A DNA stretch of 32,940 nucleotides from an uncultured Eggerthellaceae bacterium. Lineage in GTDB: Bacteria; Actinomycetota; Coriobacteriia; Coriobacteriales; Eggerthellaceae. Position 1 is the first letter of the stretch, and every line of letters starts with the position of its first letter. Positions 8,559 through 16,223 of this stretch are shown piece after piece. A program made the translations under genes and the position numbers. Location of the stretch: positions 4,094 through 37,033 of the forward strand of contig CAJURX010000003.1 in assembly GCA_910589125.1 (NCBI GenBank), in the 5' to 3' direction. A model generated the notes under the pieces. That model did not search any database. It saw only the letters and a list, made by a program, of their open reading frames with translations, and had not been told where the DNA came from.

Positions 8559-9725
8559 TCATCGATCTCGTTGTCCAACGCTGCTGCGCATGACCCGAAC
8601 GGGTTTGGTCAAAGCCTTTCCGATCCTATACGACCTTGATGACCTGAGGTCGCTGAGCAGGCGTTCTGCTGCCGACGCTCTCTCTTGGGCTTCTTCTTCT
8701 CTCATACGCGACACGCTCGCGTCTATGCGTGCCGTTCTGAGCGCATCCTCCATGCTGAAAGTTCGCATTGCGAGCTCATAGTCGCATTGTGCCCAGATCT
8801 GAAAGCGCCATAGATGATCAGATTCGTAGAAATGCTCATCGGGGAGATTGGAGAAGCGGGGCGCATATGTTCGTTGGACGTATTCATAGAATGAGGCTGC
8901 GCTCGAGTCGAGCGAGTGCAGATTCCAGATGCACATCTCCGCGATCCAGTTATCTAGATCGCGCGATGCAGAAGGAAGGATGCCGTTATCGCGCAGGCCA
9001 TCTTCGATCGCGTCTATGGCTTTGAACAGATTCTGCCACGTTCTATCACGGGTATTCTCTATCGAGCTTCGAATGCCGATACGATGCGTTACCAATCGAT
9101 CGTCAAGGTATGCGAATCGACTCACGAGAGCAAGTGCCATGTAGACGAAGTATGCATCGTTGGTGCTTTCGAGCTCTTGGAATCTCAACCGACGCTCTTC
9201 TATGAATGACCTGCGAAACACCTTGTCCCATGGCCAACCCACTGCGTATCGGAATGCCTTTCCCCATAGGTCATCTGCTGAGTAGACCCTCTTTGGTATC
9301 AGCTTGCTCAGGATCGGCTTCTCGTGGTAGCTGATCTCGTTCTTTTGGTCGTTGAGGATGAACGATCTGCAGAGAATGACATCAAGGTCCTTCTCTGTCA
9401 TATAGTCGGTCATCTTTTGGAGCATGCCCTCTTCGAAGCGATCGTCGGCATCCAGGAAGGCAAGATATGTTCCGCGGGAGATGGCCATTGCAGCATTTCG
9501 GGATGCTCCGGCATTTGAATGCGCTTTATCTAGGATGATGAGGCGGTCATCTCGGTCTTGATATTCGCTCAAGATCGCCGCAGTGGAATCGGTCGAGCCA
9601 TCATTGACGCAGATGACCTCGATATCGTGGAGAGACTGATCAAGAACGCTGTCAAGGCATTCAGCAAGGTAATCCTCGGCGTTGTATATGGGTATGATGA
9701 TGGAGACGAGGGGCTTTTCGATCAT
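8559..9725 (-). CDS. Family 2 glycosyltransferase
   Basis: The 388-residue protein opens with a GT2 domain: VSIIIPIYN at 7-15, NDGS at 41-44 for nucleotide binding, and the metal-binding DADD at 92-95. A variable acceptor region follows (about 110-330), then an acidic coiled coil (about 335-365) and the tail SSRSYRIGKALTKP. That tail resembles ones in the two-domain glycosyltransferase at 17316. Family members transfer a sugar from a nucleotide donor to a lipid-linked or protein acceptor at the inner membrane face; donor and acceptor cannot be read here. The ATG at 9725 has AAGGA about 10 nt upstream. The gene converges on the UDP-glucose dehydrogenase gene and is on the opposite strand to both neighbouring units, so it has its own promoter, not identified. 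Confidence 0.9.
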   Translation of the reverse strand: MIEKPLVSIIIPIYNAEDYLAECLDSVLDQSLHDIEVICVNDGSTDSTAAILSEYQDRDDRLIILDKAHSNAGASRNAAMAISRGTYLAFLDADDRFEEGMLQKMTDYMTEKDLDVILCRSFILNDQKNEISYHEKPILSKLIPKRVYSADDLWGKAFRYAVGWPWDKVFRRSFIEERRLRFQELESTNDAYFVYMALALVSRFAYLDDRLVTHRIGIRSSIENTRDRTWQNLFKAIDAIEDGLRDNGILPSASRDLDNWIAEMCIWNLHSLDSSAASFYEYVQRTYAPRFSNLPDEHFYESDHLWRFQIWAQCDYELAMRTFSMEDALRTARIDASVSRMREEEAQERASAAERLLSDLRSSRSYRIGKALTKPVRVMRSSVGQRDR

Positions 9726-10190
9726 CTGGATTCGTCCTTTTGCTGTCGAGCGGGACTGGAAAGCGCAAGCGGTGTAGTAGAAGGCAGCTTCAATGGCTGT
9801 ATCGAGCGGTCACGTTCGAGGGAAGCGGTGGTGCAGCCATGGTGCATAGCAGGCTCCTCCAATGCAGCAGATGTGGAATGGGTCGTATGCGAAAAAGCGC
9901 CTTCCATACATGCTATCAAAAGATGGCATGTGCATTGTACGGACGTCATCAGCTGTGAGCATTGCCTGGGGAGCTCCTCCTTCAGTTGCTTCGGGATCAT
10001 CGATGGGGCATTCACGTTACAAGTGGGGTATCCTTCTTCGTGTATCAGCTTTGAGCTCACGCGTTGTTGGCGTACGATCCATGAACGGTGGAGCGATCAT
10101 CTCTGATATCGTGCTCGTGGAGGATCGGCATCGATCTGGGCCTGTCCATCCGAGTCATGCAAGATGCGATGATGTTGGTTCGGAGGCAAT
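9726..10190. other. 465-bp intergenic region between divergent sugar genes
   Basis: This gap separates the minus-strand glycosyltransferase from the plus-strand ketoisomerase. It carries the ribosome binding sites of both, including CGGAGG at 10181-10186, and one candidate small minus-strand gene described separately. Longer frames crossing it (plus 9558-10106 and 9862-10263, minus 9722-10060) have compositions unlike the surrounding proteins and are not accepted. No clear promoter pair, hairpin or mobile-element end was seen. Confidence 0.5.
9810..9962 (-). CDS. Candidate small Cys/His/Trp-containing protein, 50 residues
   Basis: An ATG at 9962 opens a 50-codon frame preceded by a strong AAGGAGGAG site at 9982-9974, about 11 nt upstream. 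The product has an aromatic core (YGRRFFAYDPFHICC), three cysteines as CC and C within 7 residues, and a WLHH segment near its end. It is not hydrophobic enough for a membrane helix and has no signal peptide. Its stop is 84 bp before the glycosyltransferase start on the same strand, so the two could be co-transcribed. I do not recognise the family. It may be a true small protein, a remnant of a longer gene, or a chance frame; the ribosome binding site is the main support. Confidence 0.3.
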   Translation of the reverse strand: MLTADDVRTMHMPSFDSMYGRRFFAYDPFHICCIGGACYAPWLHHRFPRT

Positions 10191-10598
10191 ATGCAGGTTG
10201 TCAAATACATGTTCCAGCCTCACGGTGACGAGCGTGGACAGCTCGTTGCGATCGAGGAGCTGAAGGATATACCCTTCACCGTCAAGCGAGTCTATTATAT
10301 GTATGATACCGGGGAAGATGTTCGTCGAGGCTTCCATGCTCACAAAGCGCTCGAGCAGATCTTGGTATGCGTTCATGGCTCCTGCAAGATCCTTCTTGAT
10401 GACGGCTTCGAGAAGAAGGTCGTTCCCTTAGAGCGCCCGTATGAGGGTCTATATGTGGCTAATAACATGTGGCGGGAGATGTATGATTTCTCGTCGGATT
10501 GCGTGCTGATGGTCCTTGCGTCTGAGTTGTATGATCAGTCTGACTACATCAGAGACTATGATGAGTTCATATCCCTCGTCAAAGGGAGGGGGGAATGA
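10191..10598 (+). CDS. fdtA: FdtA/WxcM-like dTDP-4-keto-6-deoxyhexose 3,4-ketoisomerase
   Basis: The 135-residue protein is a single cupin of the FdtA type, full length for the family. Visible landmarks are GDERGQLVAIEELKDIPF near the start, the metal-independent active-site pair His49 and His51 in RGFHAHK, CKILLDDG, and EMYDFSSDCVLMVLA followed by SDYIRDYDEF. FdtA converts dTDP-4-keto-6-deoxy-D-glucose to the 3-keto-galacto epimer, the substrate for 3-amination; related enzymes make the gluco epimer, which the sequence alone does not exclude. GGAGG at 10182-10186 sets the ATG at 10191. The stop overlaps the aminotransferase start (ATGA), and the pairing with that enzyme supports the pathway call. 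The dTDP-glucose genes rmlA and rmlB are not in the window. Confidence 0.9.
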   Translation: MQVVKYMFQPHGDERGQLVAIEELKDIPFTVKRVYYMYDTGEDVRRGFHAHKALEQILVCVHGSCKILLDDGFEKKVVPLERPYEGLYVANNMWREMYDFSSDCVLMVLASELYDQSDYIRDYDEFISLVKGRGE

Positions 10599-11701
10599 TG
10601 GAGCGGATTCCCTTTGTCAGCTTCAAGGCGATCGAAGCGGAGCTCGATGATGCATTGAGAGATGCGTTCGCTCGCGTGTATGAGAGAAGCTGGTATATCC
10701 GCGGAGAAGAAGGAGAAAGATTCGAAGCTCTCTTTGCGGATTATTGTGAAGCGGACCATTGTGTCGGTTGCGGGAATGGTCTCGATTCCTTGGTCCTTGC
10801 TCTCAGGGCATTGGGAATCGGCGAAGGTGATGAGGTGATAGTGCCGGCGAACACCTACATCGCTACAGCACTTGCGGTCTCCTATGTTGGAGCAACGCCA
10901 GTCCTGGTCGATCCAGACATCCGCACATTCAATATCGACCCTCATCTCATCAAGCCCGCCATATCCAAGCGGACCAAGGCCATCATGCCGGTTCATCTCT
11001 ATGGGCAGCCTGCGGATATGGGGCCGATCATGGATATAGCTAGGGAGCATGGATTCCATGTGATAGAGGATGCTGCGCAGGCTCATGGTGCGACGTATCA
11101 CGGCAGGAGGGTTGGGAGCATAGGGGATGCTGCTGGTTTCAGCTTCTACCCGGGCAAGAATCTGGGAGCACTGGGAGATGCGGGAGCGCTCACCACTGGA
11201 TCGGTCAAGGTTTCCGAGCATGCTCGCATGCTCGGAAATTATGGATCCGCTGAGAAGTATCATCACGTTCATCAGGGGGTCAACTCTAGGCTCGATGAGC
11301 TCCAAGCCGCCTTCCTCTTGGCTAAATTGCCGCATCTCGATCGAATGAATGAAGAGCGGCGTCGCATTGCTTCAAGGTATCTGGCTGAGATCGATAATCC
11401 CAGGATCGAATTGCCTCATGTCATCGATGACGTTGAGCCCGTTTGGCATGTATTCGGTATCCGGTGCAGGGACCGGGACGCGCTTGATTCTCATCTTGAT
11501 GATCGCGGAATAGCTACCAATCGTCATTATCCGATCCCTATACATCTGCAGCAAGCGTACGCAGGTTTAGGGTTTGGTCTTGGGGATTATCCGGTCGCTG
11601 AAGAATTGAGCTCCACCGAGCTGAGCATCCCCATGTTCTACGGTCTCGCAGATGCTCAGGTCGATCGGGTCGTGGAGGCTCTGAACAGCTTCCGAGGATA
11701 G
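10595..11701 (+). CDS. fdtB: DegT/DnrJ/EryC1-family sugar 3-aminotransferase (FdtB-like)
   Basis: The 368-residue PLP enzyme has the family landmarks: GCGNGLDSLVLAL for cofactor phosphate binding, DEVIVPANTYIATALA, EDAAQAHGA, and the Schiff-base lysine Lys188 in FYPGKNLGALGDAGA. NPR/YPIPIHLQ-type C-terminal signatures are also visible. The FYPGKNLGALGD form is typical of 3-keto-sugar aminotransferases (FdtB, DesV, QdtB) that make 3-amino-3,6-dideoxyhexoses. It overlaps the ketoisomerase by 4 bp, so the two are translationally coupled. Two adjacent ATGs (10595 and 10598) follow GGGAGGGGGG; the second has the better spacing. Predicted reaction: dTDP-3-keto-6-deoxyhexose plus glutamate gives dTDP-3-amino-3,6-dideoxyhexose. 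Which epimer depends on the ketoisomerase. Confidence 0.9.
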   Translation: MMERIPFVSFKAIEAELDDALRDAFARVYERSWYIRGEEGERFEALFADYCEADHCVGCGNGLDSLVLALRALGIGEGDEVIVPANTYIATALAVSYVGATPVLVDPDIRTFNIDPHLIKPAISKRTKAIMPVHLYGQPADMGPIMDIAREHGFHVIEDAAQAHGATYHGRRVGSIGDAAGFSFYPGKNLGALGDAGALTTGSVKVSEHARMLGNYGSAEKYHHVHQGVNSRLDELQAAFLLAKLPHLDRMNEERRRIASRYLAEIDNPRIELPHVIDDVEPVWHVFGIRCRDRDALDSHLDDRGIATNRHYPIPIHLQQAYAGLGFGLGDYPVAEELSSTELSIPMFYGLADAQVDRVVEALNSFRG

Positions 11702-11737
11702 AGAGATATTGGGCTGAGCAGGGTAAGGTGAGATGCG

Positions 11738-12283
11738 ATGGTGGATGTTGCCGTGCTTGAAGAGGGTCAAGCGTATGGCTGTCTGAGAAGGCTTGAGCTG
11801 CGAGATGTTCCTTCTATGCTGGAATGGATGCATGATGTGGAGATCGCGTCGGTGTTCCAGAATAGCTTCAAGGATGTAGATGAGGCCATGGCAAGGGCAT
11901 TCGTGGAGGCAAGCTGGTCTGATGGTGGAAACTTGCATCTTGCGATATGCGATGACGATGAATACATGGGCACCGTGAGCCTCAAGGATATCGATCCTGT
12001 CAACCTTTGTGCGGAGTATGCGATCAGCACGCGCAGGAAGGCACATGGCACAGGTCTTGCGAAGAGCGCAACGAAGGATGTGCTCCGCTATGGGTTCCAG
12101 GAGATCGGATTGCACAGGGTCTATCTGAACGTGAAGTCTAGCAACAAGAGGGCGATCTCATTCTATGAGAAGATCGGGTTCAGGTATGAGGGCTCTTCAC
12201 GCGATGCGGTCAAGCTTTCCGACGGAGCGTACGAGGATCTGCTCTGGTTCTCTCTGATCGAATGCGATGAGGTGGAATGGTAG
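11738..12283 (+). CDS. GNAT-family N-acetyltransferase, likely acting on the amino sugar
   Basis: This 181-residue protein has the RimJ/RimL-like GNAT architecture: LRRLELRDVPSMLEWM at the start, the acetyl-CoA pyrophosphate loop RKAHGTGLA near residue 98, then LHRVYLNVKSSNKRAISFYEKIGF. It lies 36 bp after the aminotransferase. AAGGTGAG at 11725-11732 precedes the ATG at 11738. In known dTDP-Fuc3NAc pathways the acetyltransferase FdtC is a left-handed beta-helix protein, whereas WecD of the Fuc4NAc pathway is a GNAT. A GNAT in this position would therefore be a non-orthologous replacement or serve another amino sugar such as the WecE product. Protein or aminoacyl acetylation is less likely given the context. 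Confidence 0.8.
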   Translation: MVDVAVLEEGQAYGCLRRLELRDVPSMLEWMHDVEIASVFQNSFKDVDEAMARAFVEASWSDGGNLHLAICDDDEYMGTVSLKDIDPVNLCAEYAISTRRKAHGTGLAKSATKDVLRYGFQEIGLHRVYLNVKSSNKRAISFYEKIGFRYEGSSRDAVKLSDGAYEDLLWFSLIECDEVEW

Positions 12284-12294
12284 ATGTCGCAGCG

Positions 12295-12312
12295 CGTGAA
12301 GAGGAGTTCACG
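12295..12312. terminator. Hairpin between convergent genes
   Basis: CGTGAA at 12295-12300 and TTCACG at 12307-12312 pair perfectly around the loop GAGGAG. It lies 12 bp past the acetyltransferase stop and 10 bp past the end of the opposing radical SAM gene, so it may terminate both transcripts. There is no T-run. Confidence 0.4.
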
Positions 12313-12321
12313 ATCTTCGCG

Positions 12322-13468
12322 CTAAACCGCTGAGTTCACCATCCTTCGTTCTTGCGGTGAGAATGAATGCAGGGAGTAGGATAGGTCGTTCGCTTTGAGC
12401 GTTCTTGCGAATCGGGTCACTGTGCTCATGAGATCTGCATGTTCTTCGTCGGTCAGGTCATATGATCGCCGCTCGCGCGAGATGACGAGATTCGAGACAT
12501 CTAGACGCTTCATGATCTCGATGATGCCATCGAGATCCTCTTGCGTATCATTGAGCCCTGGCAAGAGGATGTACTTCAAGATGATCTGTCCGGCTCTCAT
12601 GCTTGCATGGTGATATCGATCAAGATTGTTGATGACATCTTCGAAATTGTCGTGCTGCTTCACCCGCTTCCAGGAACCAGGGGTGCCGGAATCGATCGAT
12701 AGCTCGATCTTCGCCTCTGGGTTATGGGCAAGGATAGAGCCCATGCGCTCGTTGTATTTGAAGACATTGGAGAAGAATGTCACATTCTTCTCCTCGACCA
12801 TGTCGAATATCCGGTCTTGGAATGGATGGATGGAGATCTCGCCGCTTGATATGAGCCATTCTGCATCTGGAGCTATCAATCCGCGTTGATCTGCGTATTC
12901 GAGGGCTTCGAATGCTCGCCGATAGCTCTCTTGCGTGATGGGATCGTTGAATTTGCGCGGCATCTTCACGACCTCGCAATAGATGCACCTTCCTTGGCAA
13001 GGTGCCGGCGTCATGGAGAAGTGGACCATCGTGATCTTGCCGGAGGGGTGCCACGTTCCAAGCTGATATTGGGGGCACTCCATGCAATGTTGAGCTGGCG
13101 AGTCTCCTGTGCTGGTCGGTTGTGCTTTACCCTGTGCGATGAAATCGGAGCGCAGGGACAAGAATGACGCAATGGTCTCCTTGCCGGTCTCTTGCAATTG
13201 GATATGAGGGAATCTTAATGAGAGCTCGCAACAAAAGGATGCGACTTGCATATCGTCGATATGATGAAAGGGTAGTGCAAAGAAGAACGAGTTAACAGCA
13301 GGGCATGAGAATGATAAGGATGGGGGGGGGGGTGATCTTCTTTGCGGTGGTCGAAAGCGACTCTTTGATCTCGGTGAGATCCGACTTGATGTCTGCGCGA
13401 GAAGCATTCATGGCGCTGTGTATGTCGCCGTGTAGCTTGTTGCGGATGCTCTTGAGGGTATTCTTCAT
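12322..13468 (-). CDS. Radical SAM protein with N-terminal coiled coil, frameshifted at a C11 run (candidate phase-variable gene)
   Basis: The catalytic part (minus frame below 13320) contains the radical SAM cluster motif CQGRCIYC (CX3CX2C), a preceding CMEC pair, SSGE, and LPGLNDTQED typical of SAM-radical barrels. Its frame stays open upstream to the C-run but has no ribosome-bound start there. A second frame, starting at ATG 13468 behind AAGGGAG, encodes about 48 residues of charged coiled coil (KSIRNKLHGD, DIKSDLTEIKESL) and enters the same run. With 11 C the upstream frame ends 11 codons later at TAA. With 10 or 13 C the two join into one protein of about 381 residues. The radical SAM protein at 16224 has the same layout, which supports the join. 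As sequenced, only an internal start such as ATG 13251 could give the catalytic part. The substrate is unknown; modification of a sugar or glycan carrier is inferred from context. Confidence 0.8.
13322..13332. repeat. Homopolymer run of 11 G (C on the coding strand) inside the radical SAM gene
   Basis: Eleven consecutive G (plus strand) lie within codons encoding a Thr-Pro-Pro-Pro stretch of the minus-strand radical SAM gene. It is the longest homopolymer in the window. Its length sets the reading frame: 10 or 13 is open, 11 is closed. Runs of this size are unstable in bacteria by slipped-strand mispairing, and are also prone to sequencing error. Confidence 0.9.
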
Positions 13469-13581
13469 CGATGCTCCCTTGGATTCGACGTTTGCTGCCA
13501 TTGCACACAGGATATACCATAGATAGCTCATCAGCGAGGGAGGGCAGAGCTGCGCGTCGCAGGACCGTGTGCTCTGTCAGG

Positions 13582-13587
13582 TATAAT
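13582..13587 (+). promoter_or_regulatory. Perfect -10 hexamer upstream of the ABC exporter genes
   Basis: TATAAT at 13582-13587 predicts transcription from about 13594, giving a leader of about 40 nt to the ATG at 13635. No TGn extension or good -35 is visible. It is the only perfect -10 in the gap between the divergent radical SAM and exporter genes. Confidence 0.45.
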
Positions 13588-13634
13588 GCAAGTTGGCTCT
13601 TCAGTGTTCGTTGGAATCAGAAGTCTTGCTAAGG

Positions 13635-14426
13635 ATGAGCATCTTGTCTTTGTCGAAAGCGCAATCACATAGATCGGGCATGTGGTTCACCATATCCTCC
13701 CTTGTGTCCAAGGATTTCAAGCTCAAGTATCGTCGAAGCGTGCTCGGGGTAGTGTGGTCAGTGCTCAATCCGCTGCTGATGATGTGCGTTCTGACTGCAG
13801 TGTTCAGCACCTTCTTCAGATTCGAGATCGAGCACTATCCTGTATATCTGATATTGGGAACGACGCTATTCGCCCTCATGAGCGAATCGACCGGTTCGGC
13901 GATGTCCTCGATCATCAATTCAGCTTCTCTGATCAAGAAGGTGCGCATCAACAAGATCGTGTTCCCGATCGAGAAGGTGCTCTTCTCGTTGATCAACTTC
14001 GCGCTCTCCTTCGTGGCGGTCTTGGTCGTCATGGTCGTATTGCAAGTCGGCATCACATGGAGGATATTCCTGCTGATACCGCTGCTGGTGTATGTCGTTC
14101 TGTTCAGTGCTGGATTGGGATTGCTGCTATCTTCTTTGGCGGTGTTCTTTCGGGATATCATCCACATATGGGGTGTGGTGATCACGGCATGGACCTATGC
14201 GACGCCGCTCTTCTACCCAGCTTCCATTTTGCCTGAGTGGATGATGCGCTTTGAGGCATTCAATCCGATGTATCACTACGTGACCTACTATCGGGATATT
14301 GCTCTTTGGGGAAATGTCCCAAGCCTAGCTGAGAATCTCATATGCATGGCGTTCGCGATCGCTGCTCTTGCGGTCGGCTACGCTGCTTTCTCTGCATTGC
14401 AAAAGAAGTTCATCCTGTATATCTGA
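13635..14426 (+). CDS. wzm: ABC-2 type polysaccharide exporter permease (Wzm-like)
   Basis: The 263-residue membrane protein matches the ABC-2 permease family that exports O-antigen, capsule and teichoic acid polymers. The cytoplasmic amphipathic start SLVSKDFKLKYRRSVLG is diagnostic, followed by WSVLNPLLMM and about six hydrophobic segments, with FFRDIIHIWGVVITAWTYATPLFYP in the central region typical of Wzm. The adjacent ATPase gene begins 9 bp downstream, completing the transporter. The start is uncertain: ATG 13635 fits the TATAAT at 13582, a shorter ATG 13680 would still keep the domain, and a TTG at 13593 would coincide with the predicted transcription start. None has a strong ribosome binding site. 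It would move a completed or growing undecaprenyl-linked glycan across the membrane together with its ATPase partner. Confidence 0.9.
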   Translation: MSILSLSKAQSHRSGMWFTISSLVSKDFKLKYRRSVLGVVWSVLNPLLMMCVLTAVFSTFFRFEIEHYPVYLILGTTLFALMSESTGSAMSSIINSASLIKKVRINKIVFPIEKVLFSLINFALSFVAVLVVMVVLQVGITWRIFLLIPLLVYVVLFSAGLGLLLSSLAVFFRDIIHIWGVVITAWTYATPLFYPASILPEWMMRFEAFNPMYHYVTYYRDIALWGNVPSLAENLICMAFAIAALAVGYAAFSALQKKFILYI

Positions 14427-14435
14427 GGTGAGGGC

Positions 14436-16220
14436 ATGATCGACACTCGATCCGGGATGCCTGAAGGCGCAACACCCGTCCGGGCGAAAGATGAGCTCGC
14501 GGTCTGCGTTGAGGGCGTTTCCATGGTATTCAACATTGCAAATCAGAAGTTGAATAGCTTGAAAGAATACTTCATCTCGTTCATGAGGCGCGAGTTCGTG
14601 TTCAAGGAGTTCCGTGCGCTGGAAGATATCTCCTTTCGGGTCAATGCTGGAGATGTGTTCGGGATAATCGGCACGAACGGATCAGGCAAGTCTACTCTCT
14701 TGAAGATCATCGCGGGTGTCCTGGAGCCAACGAATGGCTCAGTAGAGACGCATGGTCGCATTTCTCCGCTCATCGAGCTCGGCGCCGGTTTCGATTATGA
14801 ATTGACAGCAAGGGAGAATATCTATCTGAATGGCGCTCTCCTTGGATATTCGAAGAGCTTCATCGATGAGCACTTCGATGAGATCGTCGCATTCTCTGAG
14901 GTCGAGGATTTCATGGAGATGCCTCTGAAGAATTTCTCTTCAGGGATGGTAGCGCGGATCGCCTTTGCCATAGCCACGGTGATGGTTCCCGATATCCTGA
15001 TAGTAGACGAGGTTCTCTCTGTGGGGGATTTCGCATTCAAGCAGAAATGCGAACGTCGCATACAGGAGCTCATCGAGGATCATGCTACTACCGTGCTCAT
15101 CGTCTCGCATAGCGATAACCAGATAGAAGAGCTTTGCGATAATGCGCTATGGCTTGATCGTGGCCATATGAAGATGATCGGGCCAGCTCGAGATGTGTGC
15201 CAAGCATATCGATTATTGGGTGGCGGGATCGATGACCCGGATGTGGAGAAGACCCTGCTTGATGCGCTTGCTCTTCCCGATGAGAAGAAAGAGCTGCCCA
15301 CTGAGACGATCGCGATGAAGGATCGATATGAGATGGCGGTCGAGCTGGCAAGGAAGAGCTTAGGAGAGAAGCGCGTTGATCATGTGGTGATCGCATCTGG
15401 CTCCCAGTTCGACACCCGTGTTCTTGCTGCTGCGTATGCTAACGCGGCAGGTGCGCCTATCGTGCTCGCATCGCCAAAGGCGCTGACGCCTGCGCTGACC
15501 GCGTTCCTCTATGAGCATCGTCCTGAGGTGGTGACGATCGTGGACCGAACGGAGGCGGGCACCTCCTTTGAATTCGATATCGCTGCTCAGGTGTCGTCGC
15601 TCATCGGAGCGGACGTGGAGATGCTGCAGGCCGAGTCCTTTGAAGGATTGTCCGGAATGCTGTATGAGCGCGGAGCGAGATCGGGGATATGGGGCGATGT
15701 GACGCTTGCGGGAAAGCCATCAGAATGCATAGCGATGCTGACGGCAGCGTCGCTGGTGAATGATAGGCATCCTTTCATATACATGTATAACGAAGAAGCA
15801 TTGAAGGATTCGCGCTTGTATGCGGATGAAAGCTCTCTGCGGGATGCCGAGCTGATCTCCTTCAGCGAGGAGGATTCGATCATCGATCTTGAGAGTCCTG
15901 TAGATATCGGCTATAGATACGCGAAGATGAACTATGAGACGGTCGAGGCGCTCATGCCAAAGTGCGATGACCTTGGCGTCGTCTTCGCGTCTTCAAGGAA
16001 TCTCTCTCATGCGATCGCAGCGTTGCAGTTCGCGATATCTCAGAAGAGCTGCATCGTCTTATTCGATTCCGCCGACCCGCACAACAAGGCAAAGGCGTTG
16101 ACTCGCTTTCTGAGATGGGAGATAGAGCCTTCAAGGATGACATTCGTTGGACCCGATTCTGATCTCAGTGCGGTTGACAAGAAGATTTTGCGCAAGTCGC
16201 TGTGCGCTGGAAGGCGGTAG
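14436..16220 (+). CDS. wzt: ABC exporter ATPase (Wzt-like) with C-terminal CWB2-like domain
   Basis: Residues about 20-265 are a polysaccharide-export ATPase: Walker A GTNGSGKST at 79-87, signature FSSGM at 167-171, Walker B ILIVDE with Asp191 and Glu192, and SHSDNQIEELCDNALWL with the switch histidine. The long segment before Walker A (SLKEYFISFMRREFVFKEF) is usual for Wzt/TagH. Residues about 296-594 are not the beta-sandwich cap-binding domain of E. coli Wzt. They start DRYEMAVELARKSL, then VDHVVIASGSQFD and GAPIVLASPKALTPAL, the pattern of cell-wall-binding repeat 2 (Pfam PF04122). Two weaker copies may follow (about 425-470 and 505-575). There is no signal peptide, so this domain is cytoplasmic. 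It may select the polymer for export; that is inference. GAGGTGAGGG upstream sets the ATG, and the permease gene is 9 bp away. Confidence 0.9.
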   Translation: MIDTRSGMPEGATPVRAKDELAVCVEGVSMVFNIANQKLNSLKEYFISFMRREFVFKEFRALEDISFRVNAGDVFGIIGTNGSGKSTLLKIIAGVLEPTNGSVETHGRISPLIELGAGFDYELTARENIYLNGALLGYSKSFIDEHFDEIVAFSEVEDFMEMPLKNFSSGMVARIAFAIATVMVPDILIVDEVLSVGDFAFKQKCERRIQELIEDHATTVLIVSHSDNQIEELCDNALWLDRGHMKMIGPARDVCQAYRLLGGGIDDPDVEKTLLDALALPDEKKELPTETIAMKDRYEMAVELARKSLGEKRVDHVVIASGSQFDTRVLAAAYANAAGAPIVLASPKALTPALTAFLYEHRPEVVTIVDRTEAGTSFEFDIAAQVSSLIGADVEMLQAESFEGLSGMLYERGARSGIWGDVTLAGKPSECIAMLTAASLVNDRHPFIYMYNEEALKDSRLYADESSLRDAELISFSEEDSIIDLESPVDIGYRYAKMNYETVEALMPKCDDLGVVFASSRNLSHAIAALQFAISQKSCIVLFDSADPHNKAKALTRFLRWEIEPSRMTFVGPDSDLSAVDKKILRKSLCAGRR

Positions 16221-16223
16221 AAG

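Noticed and set aside
9558..10263. Plus-strand frames of 182 and 133 codons and a minus frame of 112 codons over the 465-bp gap
   Set aside because: They overlap the confirmed glycosyltransferase or ketoisomerase genes, have no ribosome binding sites and have compositions unlike the neighbouring proteins.
10588..10593. G6 run at the aminotransferase ribosome binding site as an expression switch
   Set aside because: Six G is ordinary for a purine-rich ribosome binding site here, and there is no evidence of length variation.
13252..13407. N-terminal extension of the radical SAM frame up to ATG 13407
   Set aside because: The part before the C-run reads SPRSKSRFRPPQRRSPPPP on the wrong side of a frameshift, has no ribosome binding site and overlaps the coiled-coil frame that does.
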